From NCBI GenBank assembly GCA_002794775.1, contig NBAY01000009.1:434001-498000 (forward strand): a DNA stretch of 64,000 nucleotides. The letters run 5' to 3'. A program made the translations under genes and the position numbers. This stretch comes from Porodaedalea pini. Its lineage: Eukaryota > Basidiomycota > Agaricomycetes > Hymenochaetales > Hymenochaetaceae. Position 1 is the first letter of the stretch; the number at the start of each line of letters is the position of its first letter. The notes below the pieces were generated by a model. That model had not been told where the DNA came from. It saw only the letters and a list, made by a program, of their open reading frames with translations, and did not search any database. Shown here in pieces: positions 10,542 through 22,112 of the stretch.

Positions 10542-13500
10542 TTAATGGCTCTCCAGGTATTCCACTACGCGGTCAAGCAGTTCCGCCTTCTTCCCAGAGA
10601 CTGACTGACCCTTGCTTTTAAGGAACTCCTGTAAGTAAAAATGAGGTTAGCTGTTCTGTAGCAGCGAATTATCAGATAAGGGGAAAGGGGCAAAGTACAG
10701 TGGATGTGAGATGTGTGGGAGTGAAGTGCATTAGAAAGGAAACAAGTGCGATTTCCCGTGTGATCTGATAAGATGCGAAGTACCACGCAAACTGAATCGT
10801 GGGTGGCAGCAGACGTGGACTAATAGGCAGCCCAGAGAAGGCAAATAAGAGTGACTTGCCTTCAGCTGATCGACCTTCAACTGTATAGCAAGACGTGCAG
10901 GCACACACGACGGTGAGTAACAAATTTCCGGTTCCGACAGTAGAATAGCATTCCAGAGTACGTACTTTAGCAAGTTGGTCACCGTCAAATTTGCTTCGGA
11001 TTTCGGCCTCTAGAACGGATGTATCCTATAACGAATAACCGAGATCAGATTTGTATCCGTATTACGTGAGACAACGAGCACAAACCGCTTTGCGCTTCGT
11101 CCCTGCCTTCTGAATGAACGTAGTATTTGCATGTTCAGTGCTCTTCACAATCTGCTTCCACTCCTTGATCAATGGCCCCGCTCTCTATGAAGTAAGGCCA
11201 AATCTCCATGTCAGTCACCATTCGCCACTTAGGTCGAAAGGTCAGACCTTGTGAATCATGTCCAACTTCGGTAGCGTCGGATCTTCAAACGTCTCCGGGT
11301 CGTACTCTTCTCGGAACGCACTAGCCTCTAGTTGCGCGTAATGGTATGCGAGTGCTAATTGTACGAAGTGATGGGTCAATGTGAGCAAGCGAGTTATGAG
11401 CAAAGTTATTAGATGAGTAGCGATATGCACCTGGATTGGGATTGGCATCGGGTGGGTACCCGCCACTTTTTATCTGCAACTTTGTGATCCACTGCTGAGC
11501 GGCATCGACAGCGTCAGACGGGGCTAGAGAATGTATGCCATAGCGGGTTTATCAACTGTGGTCGTATAGTGAGCAGACCATTTTTCTACGCACCTCTTAT
11601 ACCCTCCTCAATCGGAGCGGCACGCAAGTCATCTGCAAAAGGATAAGGGATGAGATGGAATCCGGCGGGCTCAGTGAAGCCGTTTTCGTCTTCCTTTTCC
11701 TCCTGACAAGCAATATTACCACCAGTACCTGCGGCAGAGGAACTGTATCACTGCGCACCTGAGGGCACAGCGCGCAGAACACCGGCGATGAGTTCGAACG
11801 CAGAAGGGCGCGTACAAGCCCAATTTTTCTCCTCTTTTTGAGAGTTTTGAGAAGCGCACTGAATGTGCGCTTGCTTCCTGCGTAAGCCTATGCATCCTTA
11901 GACAAAGACCTCGCAATGAGTGAGCCAGAGATTGACAAACCTGCTCGTCAGGATAGATGAACGTCGAGTGTCGAACGTTATCCTCAATAGCGAGCTCTGT
12001 CTCATCTTGGAAGCCCAGTAATTTTATTCCTGGCGATAAGCCAAGTGTTCTGAAAGCTTTGACCTCTTCGGCAGTGAAGAAAACCTGGGAGAGAAGGCCC
12101 AGATCAGTATTCTTACAAGAGAAAGGAAACACTCATGCACCAACTTTGCTCCGTCTGGGAACGGCGCGCACGCCGTACTCCGCATCTTCGTTGTCTTCTG
12201 CAGGAGGACCAAGCTGCATGCCGTACACTATTTTCGATTTGTCTACTTCACGTTGTTCATTCTGTCATGGGAAATAAGTTGTCAGAGTTGACTGGTAATA
12301 TGGTGACCAGAGACTCACCTCGTCAACGTAAAGCGTCTTCGGCTCAACCACTTCTAACCGGTCACCCGTATCCATGAAGTACTTGTAATTACCCTTCTTC
12401 TGCTCCGTAACAAGACCATATCTACAAAGGCACATAAAAGAAAAAATCAGACACTTGTATCAAGAAAGAAGTCAACACGTTACCCCTTTACGCCGATGAC
12501 GAAACCTTCACCAAGCTCAAACGGCACACTGAAGAGCGAACGCTTCGGCATCTCTCGAAAGCGCATCTGCGCAAGGAGGTCGTCGATGCGAGAGACAGAG
12601 ATGGAGTCAGAGAGCAGGCCGTCGCTCTCCTCGTCCTCTTCTTCAACAGATGGACCAAAAATAGCCTGTGATCGGGCAAATTTTAAGCCATGAATGCCAA
12701 AGGAGAGAAGGAAGAAAGCCGCACCGAATAGAACTTCGTAGGGTCGAACGGCTTCTCCTCCGTGCTGATGAAGAACGGTTCAACCGAGACACCCGCTTGA
12801 GTCAAGTCCTAAGTAAAGTGTTCATTGCCTCAAACAAGCGCAATGCTAACTCAAGCCCTACCAGAAGTGTCGTTTGAGCAGACGTGACAAGTTGAGCGTT
12901 CTTCGCGCCGGGATGAGGGTCGTCTTCGTCAGTAATGAGGAAAACACGCTTGATGCCAGATTTTGGAGCCCTGGTAGAAAAAAGCTGTTTTACGCAAGCG
13001 AGCCTATACAGATAGGCAACACTTACCCATCTCGTAAGGCCCAGTTGCAGCTCGTAAAGACATCACCCATGGGGACACGATTCTCTGATGGTGGAAACTC
13101 GTAACGAAGCCACTTATGGTTATCCTTTGCCTCTAGATACATTCGAGAGGAATAGATCAGCAGTCGCTTAACATACAGCTGCGAGTCGAATTGTAACGCA
13201 CCGTGAAGAAGCTGGATAATATTTTGTATCTTTGGGGCATCAATCTGTCCTACAGGCTCGTGTACGAACGTCCCGTTCTTGTACTCTGTAGCTCCGCGCT
13301 CCGTATTTTCTTTCTTGCGAGACTTTGAGATGCTCAGTAAGCTGTATGGCATATGCGGGAGTTTGAGAGCTTCTCACGGTATTGAAAAGTAAAATCCCAG
13401 CAGCGTCATTTGGCCCGACAACAACCTTCCGCTTCTGAATCTGCATAGCGGCCTCGAGTGCAGCAAGCAGGTGGGAGGTCTGTGCGCCTTCTTTGTTCGG

Positions 13501-13714
13501 GTCATCATGGAGCACTTGCATTGACTCCGAACAGTCAATCGCAAAGAGAACGACATCGCGTTTGCCTTCAAAGAACTGACAGCGCGTTTAGTATCCCGTG
13601 CCAAAATGAGCACAAGCAAGGCGGAGAGGGTGCGCTATGTCAACTCACAGATGTGTCTTGCAGTTCGTCGTCCTCATCCTCATCAACCTTATTCCAGTCA
13701 TCGTATGGAGCCAT
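10542..13714 (-). CDS. Ku70 subunit of the DNA-end-binding Ku heterodimer
   Basis: The gene has about a dozen small introns. The start MAPYDDWNKVDEDEDDE is at 13,714. The N-terminal von Willebrand-like domain begins VVLFAIDCSESM (about 13,560) and includes VFLITDEDDPHPG (about 12,940). The beta-barrel region has YGLVTEQ-type coding and IVYGMQLGPPAEDNE near 12,220. It continues with FRTLGLSPGIKLLGF (about 12,010) and the core RALLRSNSSPVFCALCPQ (about 11,790). A SAP domain closes the protein (LAKLKVDQLKEFLKSKGQSV, about 10,610-10,970), ending EYLESH. Ku70 with Ku80 binds broken ends for non-homologous end joining and protects telomeres. All pieces I checked join without frame loss. It is divergent from the PTPA gene with 182 bases between starts and is single-copy, lying between the duplication arms. 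Confidence 0.9.
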
Positions 13715-13896
13715 GGCGAATCTATTTCTCCGTCAGCAGAGAGAACGGATTAGAGGGTGGCTAGACAGGAGAGGGCGCGACCACGCTCGGCGTGAAGACC
13801 GTGATTGACATCACGTGCCTCTGAGTCACGATCGCGCGTTGACGCGTCTTTCGCACGCCCCCGGCGCCGCTCCTCCTATTCCAGTCTTCCTCTTTC
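13715..13896. promoter_or_regulatory. Shared divergent promoter of Ku70 and the PP2A activator gene
   Basis: Only 182 bases separate the two start codons, so both promoters must overlap here. The segment is GC-rich with CACG and CGCG motifs and no TATA box. Confidence 0.5.
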
Positions 13897-15437
13897 ATGG
13901 CCACTGCTAGCTTTCCACCACTACCTGAAGTGAAGGGTGAAGATGTTGAGCGGCTGGAAGCACCGTCTCTTAAGATCCGAATGGAGGAGGATGTGGATAC
14001 CTGGAAATCGACGAGAGGCTACCAAAACTATCTACTATTCCTGCACAGGTTAAGCGAGTCCGTTGTCGGCTACAATTTGCTTGAGCGTGGGGAAGAATGT
14101 GACAAGATGAGTGCGGTATGCAACAGTCAGCATTCTGGTCGCTTCAACTCAATGATGATGATCTTCAGGCGGTGAGGTCGATGCTAGATCTACTGAACAA
14201 GCTGGATAGCTGGATAGACGAGATTCCTCCTTTGCCGACTCCTCAACGATTCGGAAATCTTGCCTTTCGCACCTGGGGGAAGAGACTTGAAGATGTGGGC
14301 CTTGTCTCTCTATGATTAATACCATCAAACAAGCTTATGAGACGAACTTCCAGAACGCCGATGATCTCATGAAGTCTTTACTTCCCACTCATTTGCACGA
14401 CTTTATATACTTGCTGGCGCCTTACTTCGCTATTTCATTCGGATCCTTCACGCGCATGGACTATGGCTCTGGACACGAGGTTGCGTTCGGCTTGCTCTTG
14501 CTCTGCCTCTCCCTCACCCGTTTCTTCGAGCCCACGCCAGTGGAGGAGCGCAATTTGGTGCTCGTCGTGTTTCACCGCTACTTACGACTATGTTGGCACC
14601 TGCAAGACGTGTATCAACTTGAGCCTGCGGGTAGCCATGGCGTATGGGGACTTGACGACTACAGCTTCCTTGGCTACATTTTCGGGAGCGCCCAGCTCAG
14701 AGGTCTGTCGTCTATCTCCCATAAGGCTTAAAAGTCTCAATAACGATGAATGAAGATCAAAGAGAAATATCCGTGTCTGTAGTCCTTCGACCTCCTTTAC
14801 CGCCAACGAACTTGTATTTCCTGTCGATATCGAGGATACACCAGGTCAAGCAGGGCCCATTCCACGAACACTCTTCGCAGCTGTATGCGATCGCTACAGG
14901 TGTTCCGAACTGGGCAAAAGTACACTCAGGATTATTTAAAATGTATGAGGTAAGTAATACAATACTTTAATCGTGGCAAACATCTAAGTGTTTGTCGCTT
15001 AGGCTGAAGTATTAGGCAAAAGAGTTGTCGTGCAGCACATTCCTGTGGGTGGCCTCTTGGAATGGGACTCGATCGAACCTTCCGCCCCTCTAGCCCCTAG
15101 CGACACAGCTGGAAACCCCATCCAGAACACTCCATCCATGACACCCTGGACACCTTTGACTACCTCGGCCAACTTCACTTCCACTTTACCATCGAGAACA
15201 GGTGCACCGTGGACAAGTGCTTCTCTGGAATCGCGTAAGCATCCATCAACGACGGGCTCGTCCGCATCATTGCCAACAAGAGCGCCATGGACCACGAGCA
15301 ATTCTGGAACGACTCGACCTGGCTGGGAGCCTCTTGTTGCACAATCTTCGACAACCACTCGTGATTCTCAAACCACTCCGAACGTCGATCAGAATGGGAA
15401 GCCGCTGAACTCAACTAATGGTTTGGTCCAGCGATGA
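13897..15437 (+). CDS. Serine/threonine-protein phosphatase 2A activator (PTPA / Rrd family)
   Basis: Exons 13897-14115, 14169-14294, 14354-14702, 14756-14949 and 15003-15437 give 440 residues. Family hallmarks are TRGYQNYLLFLHRLSESVVG near the start, IDEIPPLPTPQRFGNLAFR, FGSFTRMDYGSGHEVAF, LEPAGSHGVWGLDDYSFLGY, PPLPPTNLYFLSIS, GPFHEHSSQLYAIA and WAKVHSGLFKMYEAEVLGK. This is a peptidyl-prolyl isomerase-like chaperone that assembles and reactivates PP2A catalytic subunits. After VVQHIPVGGLLEWD comes a tail of about 125 residues rich in Ser, Thr, Pro and Asn, longer than needed for the fold and probably disordered. It is divergent from Ku70. I cannot tell Rrd1 from Rrd2 by eye. Confidence 0.9.
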
Positions 15438-16418
15438 ACGAAGTATTATTAAATTAGCCTCGATGTTGTTGTAGTTCTTGCGAAATCTCGGGTCTATGCC
15501 CCTGAATATCTTACCAACTCGGTTGTATGTCTTTCGTTAAGAGTTTTGTTTCTGACTAAGGCGAAAGCGCGCTGCGTCATCCGTCTACATATCGGGAAAT
15601 GCCGAACAAAGCGGTCATCGATGTTCCGTAAAATTTCCAGTGGAAGTCGACACCGCATCGACGAAGCTCAGCCTCTCTTCCTCGAACTACCACCATCGCA
15701 TTCGTAGACAGAGCGTACCATTAAACACACTTATCATTGCGCATCGTACTTCCTGGGACTCGGAGACAGATATCTTCATTGATCTATTGAAAAATCGCCA
15801 CAATTTCTGACCAGGCGAGGAACACAGACCTCCGTCTGCTCAATCGCGAGTACGTCCATCCTTTTTAAGTTCATAATGGCATACCGAGAGACTCAAAATG
15901 AAACATGTTTGTGGTTGAAAAGGTGGTCATCCGTTCGAGGTTCGTCCCATGCTTGCTCTTACACTTCCTCTTACTGAAGCGCGGCTAATTATGCGCAGGC
16001 GAACCTCCCTGACAGGACTAGCTTAGATATTCTCCAAAGTGCTTTAGAGCACTCCTGGACGTGTTCTTTCTACTACCTATTCCCCTCCAACTTTCAACGT
16101 CCCCTCAAGTTTTTTTTCCTCGCGTCGGGAGCGAGGAACTTCGTCGACTGATAGTGCCCCCCAGTTACCGTCCTCTCCGCCCGGCTTCGCCTCTGCGACC
16201 GCGGCGGTTCAGGTGCGGTAATCCGGTGCTTAATTTCGCACAGTGTCCAAAAGCCAAAGCTTCCAGAGCTCGGAAGCAACCTTTGATTTGTACCACTGGC
16301 CCCTACGTTTACGTCCTCCTGCGAGGAACAAACACATCTAGACTTAGACTTTGACATTCTTTTTGATTCTGTTTTAGTGCCTCCTATCTGCGCTCCCTCC
16401 TCTATCTCTCCTGAACCT
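15438..16418. other. Upstream region of the ornithine decarboxylase gene
   Basis: About 980 bases without a supported gene. The half nearest the ODC start is pyrimidine-rich (for example 16,070-16,110), as in many highly expressed fungal promoters. An open frame runs upstream of the ODC ATG from a GTG at 16,377, but no ATG begins it. Confidence 0.4.
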
Positions 16419-18125
16419 ATGTCACGTATCGAGGTTCTTTCCGCCAACGCGGCAACGGAGTATGAAGTAGCTCAAACTGGACCTAACCTGATCCGGTCCC
16501 AAGAAACTTTTGGTACCGCCGCCCAATCGATTACCAATGGTTTTCCTTCGACCTCGCCCATCGTCGCCCGCTCGCTGCATACTGCTCACGATGCTCACGA
16601 CGATGTTCGCATTCCTCATATGCCGCCTTTGCTCCGAGGACATCCCGAGGTTCATCTGCGCAATGGCGTTATAAGAGCTTCGCGACTCTCAGCGGTACAT
16701 GAGACAGACGCCGAAAAGGCTTTCTTCGTTGCGGATCTGAGCTATGTCTACAAGCAACACGAAAGGTGGAAAAAGTGCCTGCCTGGTATTGAGCCTTTCT
16801 ATGGTGTGTTGTACTTTTTAAATTAAAATGAGGAACCCCTTTGTCGCTAAATTTTCTTGAAACATAGCTATTAAATGCAATCCCGACCCGTATGTATTAC
16901 GCCTTCTGGCGGCGCTAGGCACAGGTTTCGACTGTGCTTCGAACAACGAGATTGCTCGTGTTCTCGAATTGGGTACCGTCGATCCTTCTCGTGTTATTTT
17001 TGCCAATCCATGCAAAGCCTTGTCTTTCATTCGTAATGCCGCAAAGGCAGGTGTCGAAATGATGACCTTTGACAACGCCGACGAACTCTACAAGATTGCG
17101 CGCTCGCATCCGCGCGCTAGGCTTGTTGTTCGAATTCTTACGGATGACTCGAAGAGCCTTTGTGCCCTTGGAACCAAATTCGGAGCGCCGCTCGTAACGG
17201 TTCCGGGTCTGCTGGCAAAGGCGCGTGAGCTGAACCTCCTCGTCATCGGTGTAAGCTTCCATGTCGGAAGTGGCTGCTTTGACACATCCGCGTTCTCTGA
17301 TGCGATCATGCGCGCGCGTTCGGCATTCGACATGGGCACGGAGGCCGGTTATGATTTCACGCTGCTCGATGTTGGAGGTGGCTTTGAGGACGCGACCTTC
17401 GAGACAAGCTCCGCAGTACTTTCTGATGCAATCGATCACTATTTCCCGGACCGCAAGTCGATCAGAATCATCGCAGAGCCCGGTCGTTTCTATGTGTCGA
17501 AGGCCTTCCATCTTGCAGCAAATGTTATCGCAAGGCGGGGGCCCCTGATTGAGGGAACATGTGAAGCTCCTGCCGCCTCTACTGAAGACTCCAATGCACC
17601 GGCTGTGATGTGTACGTGCCTGATACCTTGCTTCCCTCAACCTTTTGGACTTCTTTTCTTCACTCGTTATTATATTGTCTCTTTTTGAGCCTTTCGCTCA
17701 CACCGGTCTTTCCAGATTACATCAACGACGGCGTTTACGGTTCGTTCAATTGCATTCTCTTCGATCATCAGATCGTACATCCCTATGTGCTCTCTCTGGG
17801 TGGCTCTTTCCACGTCCCGTCCACGGAGCCGCTTCTCCCAAGCAGCGTGTGGGGTCCGACTTGCGACTCGATCGACTGCGTCTGCCCGGTAACGCAGCTG
17901 CCTGCAAGCCTTTCCGTGGGTGACTGGCTCGCGTTTGAGAACATGGGTGCGTATACGGTGTGCGCGGCCAGCCAGTTCAATGGTTTCGAGGTCAGCAACG
18001 TCATCTACACGTCGGGCGGGGGGCCAGGTTCCTCCGAGGTCAGGCGTGTACTAGCGGGGTCTGCGGTCGGTTCCGTTGGCGCCGGCGGTAGAGGGCTCGG
18101 GATCGGAGACGGAATGGACGCATGA
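16419..18125 (+). CDS. Ornithine decarboxylase
   Basis: Exons 16419-16803, 16868-17611 and 17716-18125 give 512 residues. The enzyme decarboxylates ornithine to putrescine, the first step of polyamine synthesis, using pyridoxal phosphate. FYAIKCNPDP carries the PLP lysine and spans the first intron. VIGVSFHVGSGC, LDVGGGFED and IIAEPGRFYV bind the cofactor phosphate and ring. WGPTCDSIDC contains the catalytic cysteine of the partner active site. YYINDGVYGSFNC spans the second intron. It is somewhat longer than yeast and animal forms because of an N-terminal extension and a glycine-rich end. The ATG at 16,419 (MSRIEVLSANAATE) is the first in frame. No antizyme gene is seen nearby. Confidence 0.93.
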
Positions 18126-19280
18126 CAAGGACCCGCGGAGAGGACAAGCCGGCGGCGATATGCCCACATTCCTCATTTCCGGCTTACAGAGCTTAGATGG
18201 TTATTTCAATTTATTGACTTGAGGGGGAGTTGTTGAGTGCGGCGGCCGTGCTGCAACGCAATACTATGAATTGGGAGTGAAGACTTGCATTTGCGCTGTG
18301 TGGAGAAGGAGATATTTTTTCTGAATTGTGGGCTCCTTGCTTGTGTTATCTCGATGGGGTGCCTGGGGCGGGAAACATAGGCCTCAATCGAGCTTCAGGC
18401 GTCGATCAGAAAGGATCTGCCTTTCCCTTAGAACAAAGACTCTCGCACGGGAACTTGCACCTTCAATCCGTCGAAAATCCAAGAGGATCCCAATCAATAT
18501 TTTGCAACCGACCGATAGATCACTGCCACTTTTCGAGAACTCGTATCTACACTTTCGCACCCCTTCAAACACGCAAGGCTCGCAGTCTTTTATTTATCAT
18601 CTCTTCCTTGGAAATAAATTCGTGTTTGATTGATTCTCCCGCCCCACAGCACAAAGCTGGAAATAGCGGTGAGCGCGTTGGCCGCGTGCGAGATCGAGGC
18701 AAACGGAGAAAGGATTGAATAGTAAATCACCTATGAGGAGAGACCCATCTGTTCGGCTCGTTATCGAGAGCAGTTGTTTCAGAGAGCCCCTATGCTATGA
18801 GATATATGCATATTTAGCACCGGCGGAGGGAATATGGACCATTTATTTAGTGCCCTGAGGGGCCGCAGAAGTGGTTTCAGCTGACGGGGTGGCGTTGGAA
18901 CGGCCGAGGATAGCTCCCACGTGGAGGTCGGTTTGTGACAAGTGACGAAAGTATTTACAATACGTAGTCACGCGTAATACCGCGGGAAAATCCTAGATTA
19001 TACCACGCGAGCGCGTACCGTACCTTCTTGAGCGAAGTCGATCTGCAAGTAGATCTGCGCTTATGCCGAGTGCAATATCTACTATTTTTCCATTTCCATT
19101 TTGTTTGTTTGTGACCCCGTCGCCGGTCATGCATATCTTCTTAGCCACGCTTCCACCTTCACTCTCCCCCTCCCAGATGCCCATGCCCCTCCGGCAAGTG
19201 CGCTTCACTAGCGCCAATCCATAACACCCTCCCTTCATTCTTCCTCCCTCCGTCCTTCTCTCTCTCAATCAAGAACCTCC
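18126..19280. other. Intergenic region before the APSES gene; no gene seen
   Basis: Open frames near 18,330-18,720 on the plus strand have no intron-exon logic or known motif. The last 150 bases are C/T-rich, consistent with the APSES gene promoter and leader. Confidence 0.4.
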
Positions 19281-22112
19281 ATGGAGCCTCCCTCCCGTGG
19301 ACTCCTGCAGGTGCACTCCGTTTATTACCTGAGTGTCCGCTGCCGAATTATTTATCCCTACGACGTGTCTAGGATGCTGGCTCCGCACCTGCTGCAGGCC
19401 GGTTTCGTCCTTATGCAAGTGCAACGCATAGGGTGACCCGGGGCCGCTATATCACTTCGAACGATAGACGCGGCTATATGTGAGTATCTTCACGTCTCCT
19501 CCCCCTTCGTCCAGAAGCTCAAGGGCATGTGTTGGCGGCCACGACAGTCCGGTCTATGAATACCCTCTCAACGGCCAATGGATCATGATGGACATTGACG
19601 ACGGTTACATCCTTTGGACTGGGATATGGAAGGGTGAGCTCCACCGTCGAGTCATCTCCATCCTCCCACCAACCTTCCCGCCTTTTTTTTCTTCGCAGCG
19701 CTCGGAAATGCGAAGGGTAAGTGTACACTGTCCCCGACCTCGACCTCGATGTTCGAGCTTAATTCGCGAAATATTTTTAGCCGACATTGTAAAGATGCTA
19801 GAATCGCAGCCCGACCTTGCTCCGCAGCTCCGACGCGTCCGTGGAGGCTATCTGAAGATACAGGGAACTTGGATGCCCTACGAGGTCTTTGTTCCGCGAA
19901 ATCTCGCTTAAAATTTGCGCTAATTTATTTCTTGCTAGGTCGCCCTACGCTTGGCGAGACGGTGAGCTCACACTGCCTCATAAACTACTTTAGAATGCGT
20001 TTATCTGAATTTATCATCCTAGAGTAGCATGGACGATTCGCGAGGACTTGATACCGCTCTTTGGGTACGTCACTGGAGCTCATTGTTTTGAACTGCGCTG
20101 AATTATGAGCGAATAGGCCGACGTTCCCTTCGACTTGCCTCACCCCAGACCAGCCTGGATATGGGCAGATCTTGGGTAGTCAGAAAGGCAAGAGGCGAGG
20201 CCGGCGTGCTGCCGTACCCTTGCCTTTGTCGGCAACTCTACCTCCGCCGCAACCTTCGGACTTTGACACTTCGCCAGGAGATCCAGGTCAGCAGACGCGG
20301 CAGCCTGGTCCGTCTTCGCTGCCTCCACTCTCAGCAGTGACTACTAGGGAGCATCCCCCTCACTTGTTTTCGCCTTCACAAATTGCGGGCGCATCGGGAA
20401 CAAGACACGACGAATATCGTGGTGATGGCCGTTATTCTGGCGAAAGCACAAGGATCGCGCGATACTCGTACACTACGATACCTCAAACCCCGGGCCACGC
20501 CCCCCATGGATACAGTTCGTCGTCCATGGCGCCTCCGCCTCCTCCGGCATCGTACGGCCCCCCCGGTTCGTCCGGCAGCCATCACCTGTCGCCATCGTCA
20601 GGGCCCATACGCGAATCGGCGATGCTCAATACAACGCATGGTACGCGCGGTCGGTTCTCGCCCTACCAAAATGTCATGCACTCTCGTCATCGCTCAGGCA
20701 GCATTATGAATTCAGCATTCGCGCGGCCCTCGCCCGTAGACCTCCCCCCGCTTACCATTCCGTCCTCGCAACTGCGGATAGCATCAGCTACTGACGTTGG
20801 TGCCCGATCGGCGGACATGGCGCTAGGACATGGCGCCTCTAGCTTGGGGAAATCGGCGGCGGCTAGCAGCTCAGTAACAACGACCGCAACCCTGCCAACG
20901 GCCCCTAACGAGTTAATCAATCTGCCGCCCATACAGACACATGCACCAGCGGCCATGATGTCTAACGCACCTCGACGCAGCTCAGGCAGCTTATACTCCT
21001 CGGGCAGCGGGAGCGGGTACTCGCTCCCGCCGATATCTGCCCTCAATGATCTACCTCCACCTCTCGCTAGCGGAAGCTCGCCTTATCAGCTCGACTCCGC
21101 AGCCGTGTTGAAACGCCTGGCGGTCGATGACGAAGTGCTCGGAGAGTCGCGACGAGCTAGCTTCATTGCGGTTGGCGACGGCGGAGGTAGCCATAGAGAC
21201 GACGACGACGACGACGACGACGGACATGTGGTCGAGCCCCCCACTCTAGAGCAGCTGTGGAGGAGGCGCCGGTCGCTATCCGAACCCCCGTTGAACCCGT
21301 ACGTGACGACGGCTTGGCTCTTCTAGCGTGGCGTCACCCAACTCATGATTTATCTGTATTTTTTATGGTATAGGGATAGTCTTCCGAATATGCAACCCAC
21401 ATGGTCAGCAGCACCGAATATTAGTCTGGACCCGTCTTCGGATCCTTCGCCAACACGCGTACGCCCCAGCTCCTTTGGTGCACCAGCGAGTCCATCAGGA
21501 CAAGAAATAAGCTACTCAGATGCAAGAAGTCCGTCTCCTCTGTCGGGGCCAAGCAGTCCCTTCTTCGGACATCAATACAAGGCTCGGTCACTATCACTCT
21601 TGCGAGGCGGTTTGGAGTCAAGATATCCAGTTATAGAAGAGAACCCAGCTGAGTCGTGTGCGTCAGTCAAAGTTTTCGATCAAGCAGATACTTATATGTA
21701 GTCGACAGCTGCATCCTCGTCTCGCATTGACCTACTGAGCGAAGGATATGCCACGGATAGAACTGGTGGGTCAGGGAAGCAGAGTGCTATGGATGAAGGT
21801 CACCAGACGCCGCGCCAATTTACAGCCTCGATGCCTGCCGAACCCTGGCGGCCGCACGCGTACTCTCGAACGCCTACACCATTGAAATATCAGGCATACC
21901 AGCATGTTCCGTCTACGCACACGCACTCACTGCCGCAGCCCGCTGCCGAGCGTTCGTCTTACCAGTTCGGCGCAGAAAGCCCTACGAGCCGGGAAGAGGC
22001 GCAGTTACTGCCATCTTCAGGCGGTCGAAGAACTCGGAACGACCGAGCACCGACGGATCGCTTCCATTTCCCGTCTTCGCGCCAAACGAGGAGGCGAAGT
22101 GAGGACCTTTGA
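19281..22112 (+). CDS. APSES-type (KilA-N-like) transcription factor
   Basis: Ten exons are proposed: 19281-19310, 19373-19479, 19548-19633, 19699-19716, 19781-19884, 19939-19961, 20023-20064, 20117-21298, 21374-21657 and 21709-22112, with every phase closing, for 759 residues. The DNA-binding domain lies in the first seven exons: RYITSNDRRGYIPVYEYPLN, NGQWIMMDIDDGYILWTGIW, KALGNAKADIVKML, RRVRGGYLKIQGTWMPYEV, RLARRVAWTIREDLIPLFG. APSES factors such as StuA, Asm1 and Sok2 control morphogenesis and sporulation. The long remainder is Pro/Ser/Gly-rich and disordered-looking, with an eight-aspartate run encoded by a GAC repeat at about 21,198-21,222. No ankyrin repeats are visible, which favours the StuA-like branch over Swi4/Mbp1. 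The 51-base intron at 21,658-21,708 removes an in-frame TAG. Confidence 0.88.
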
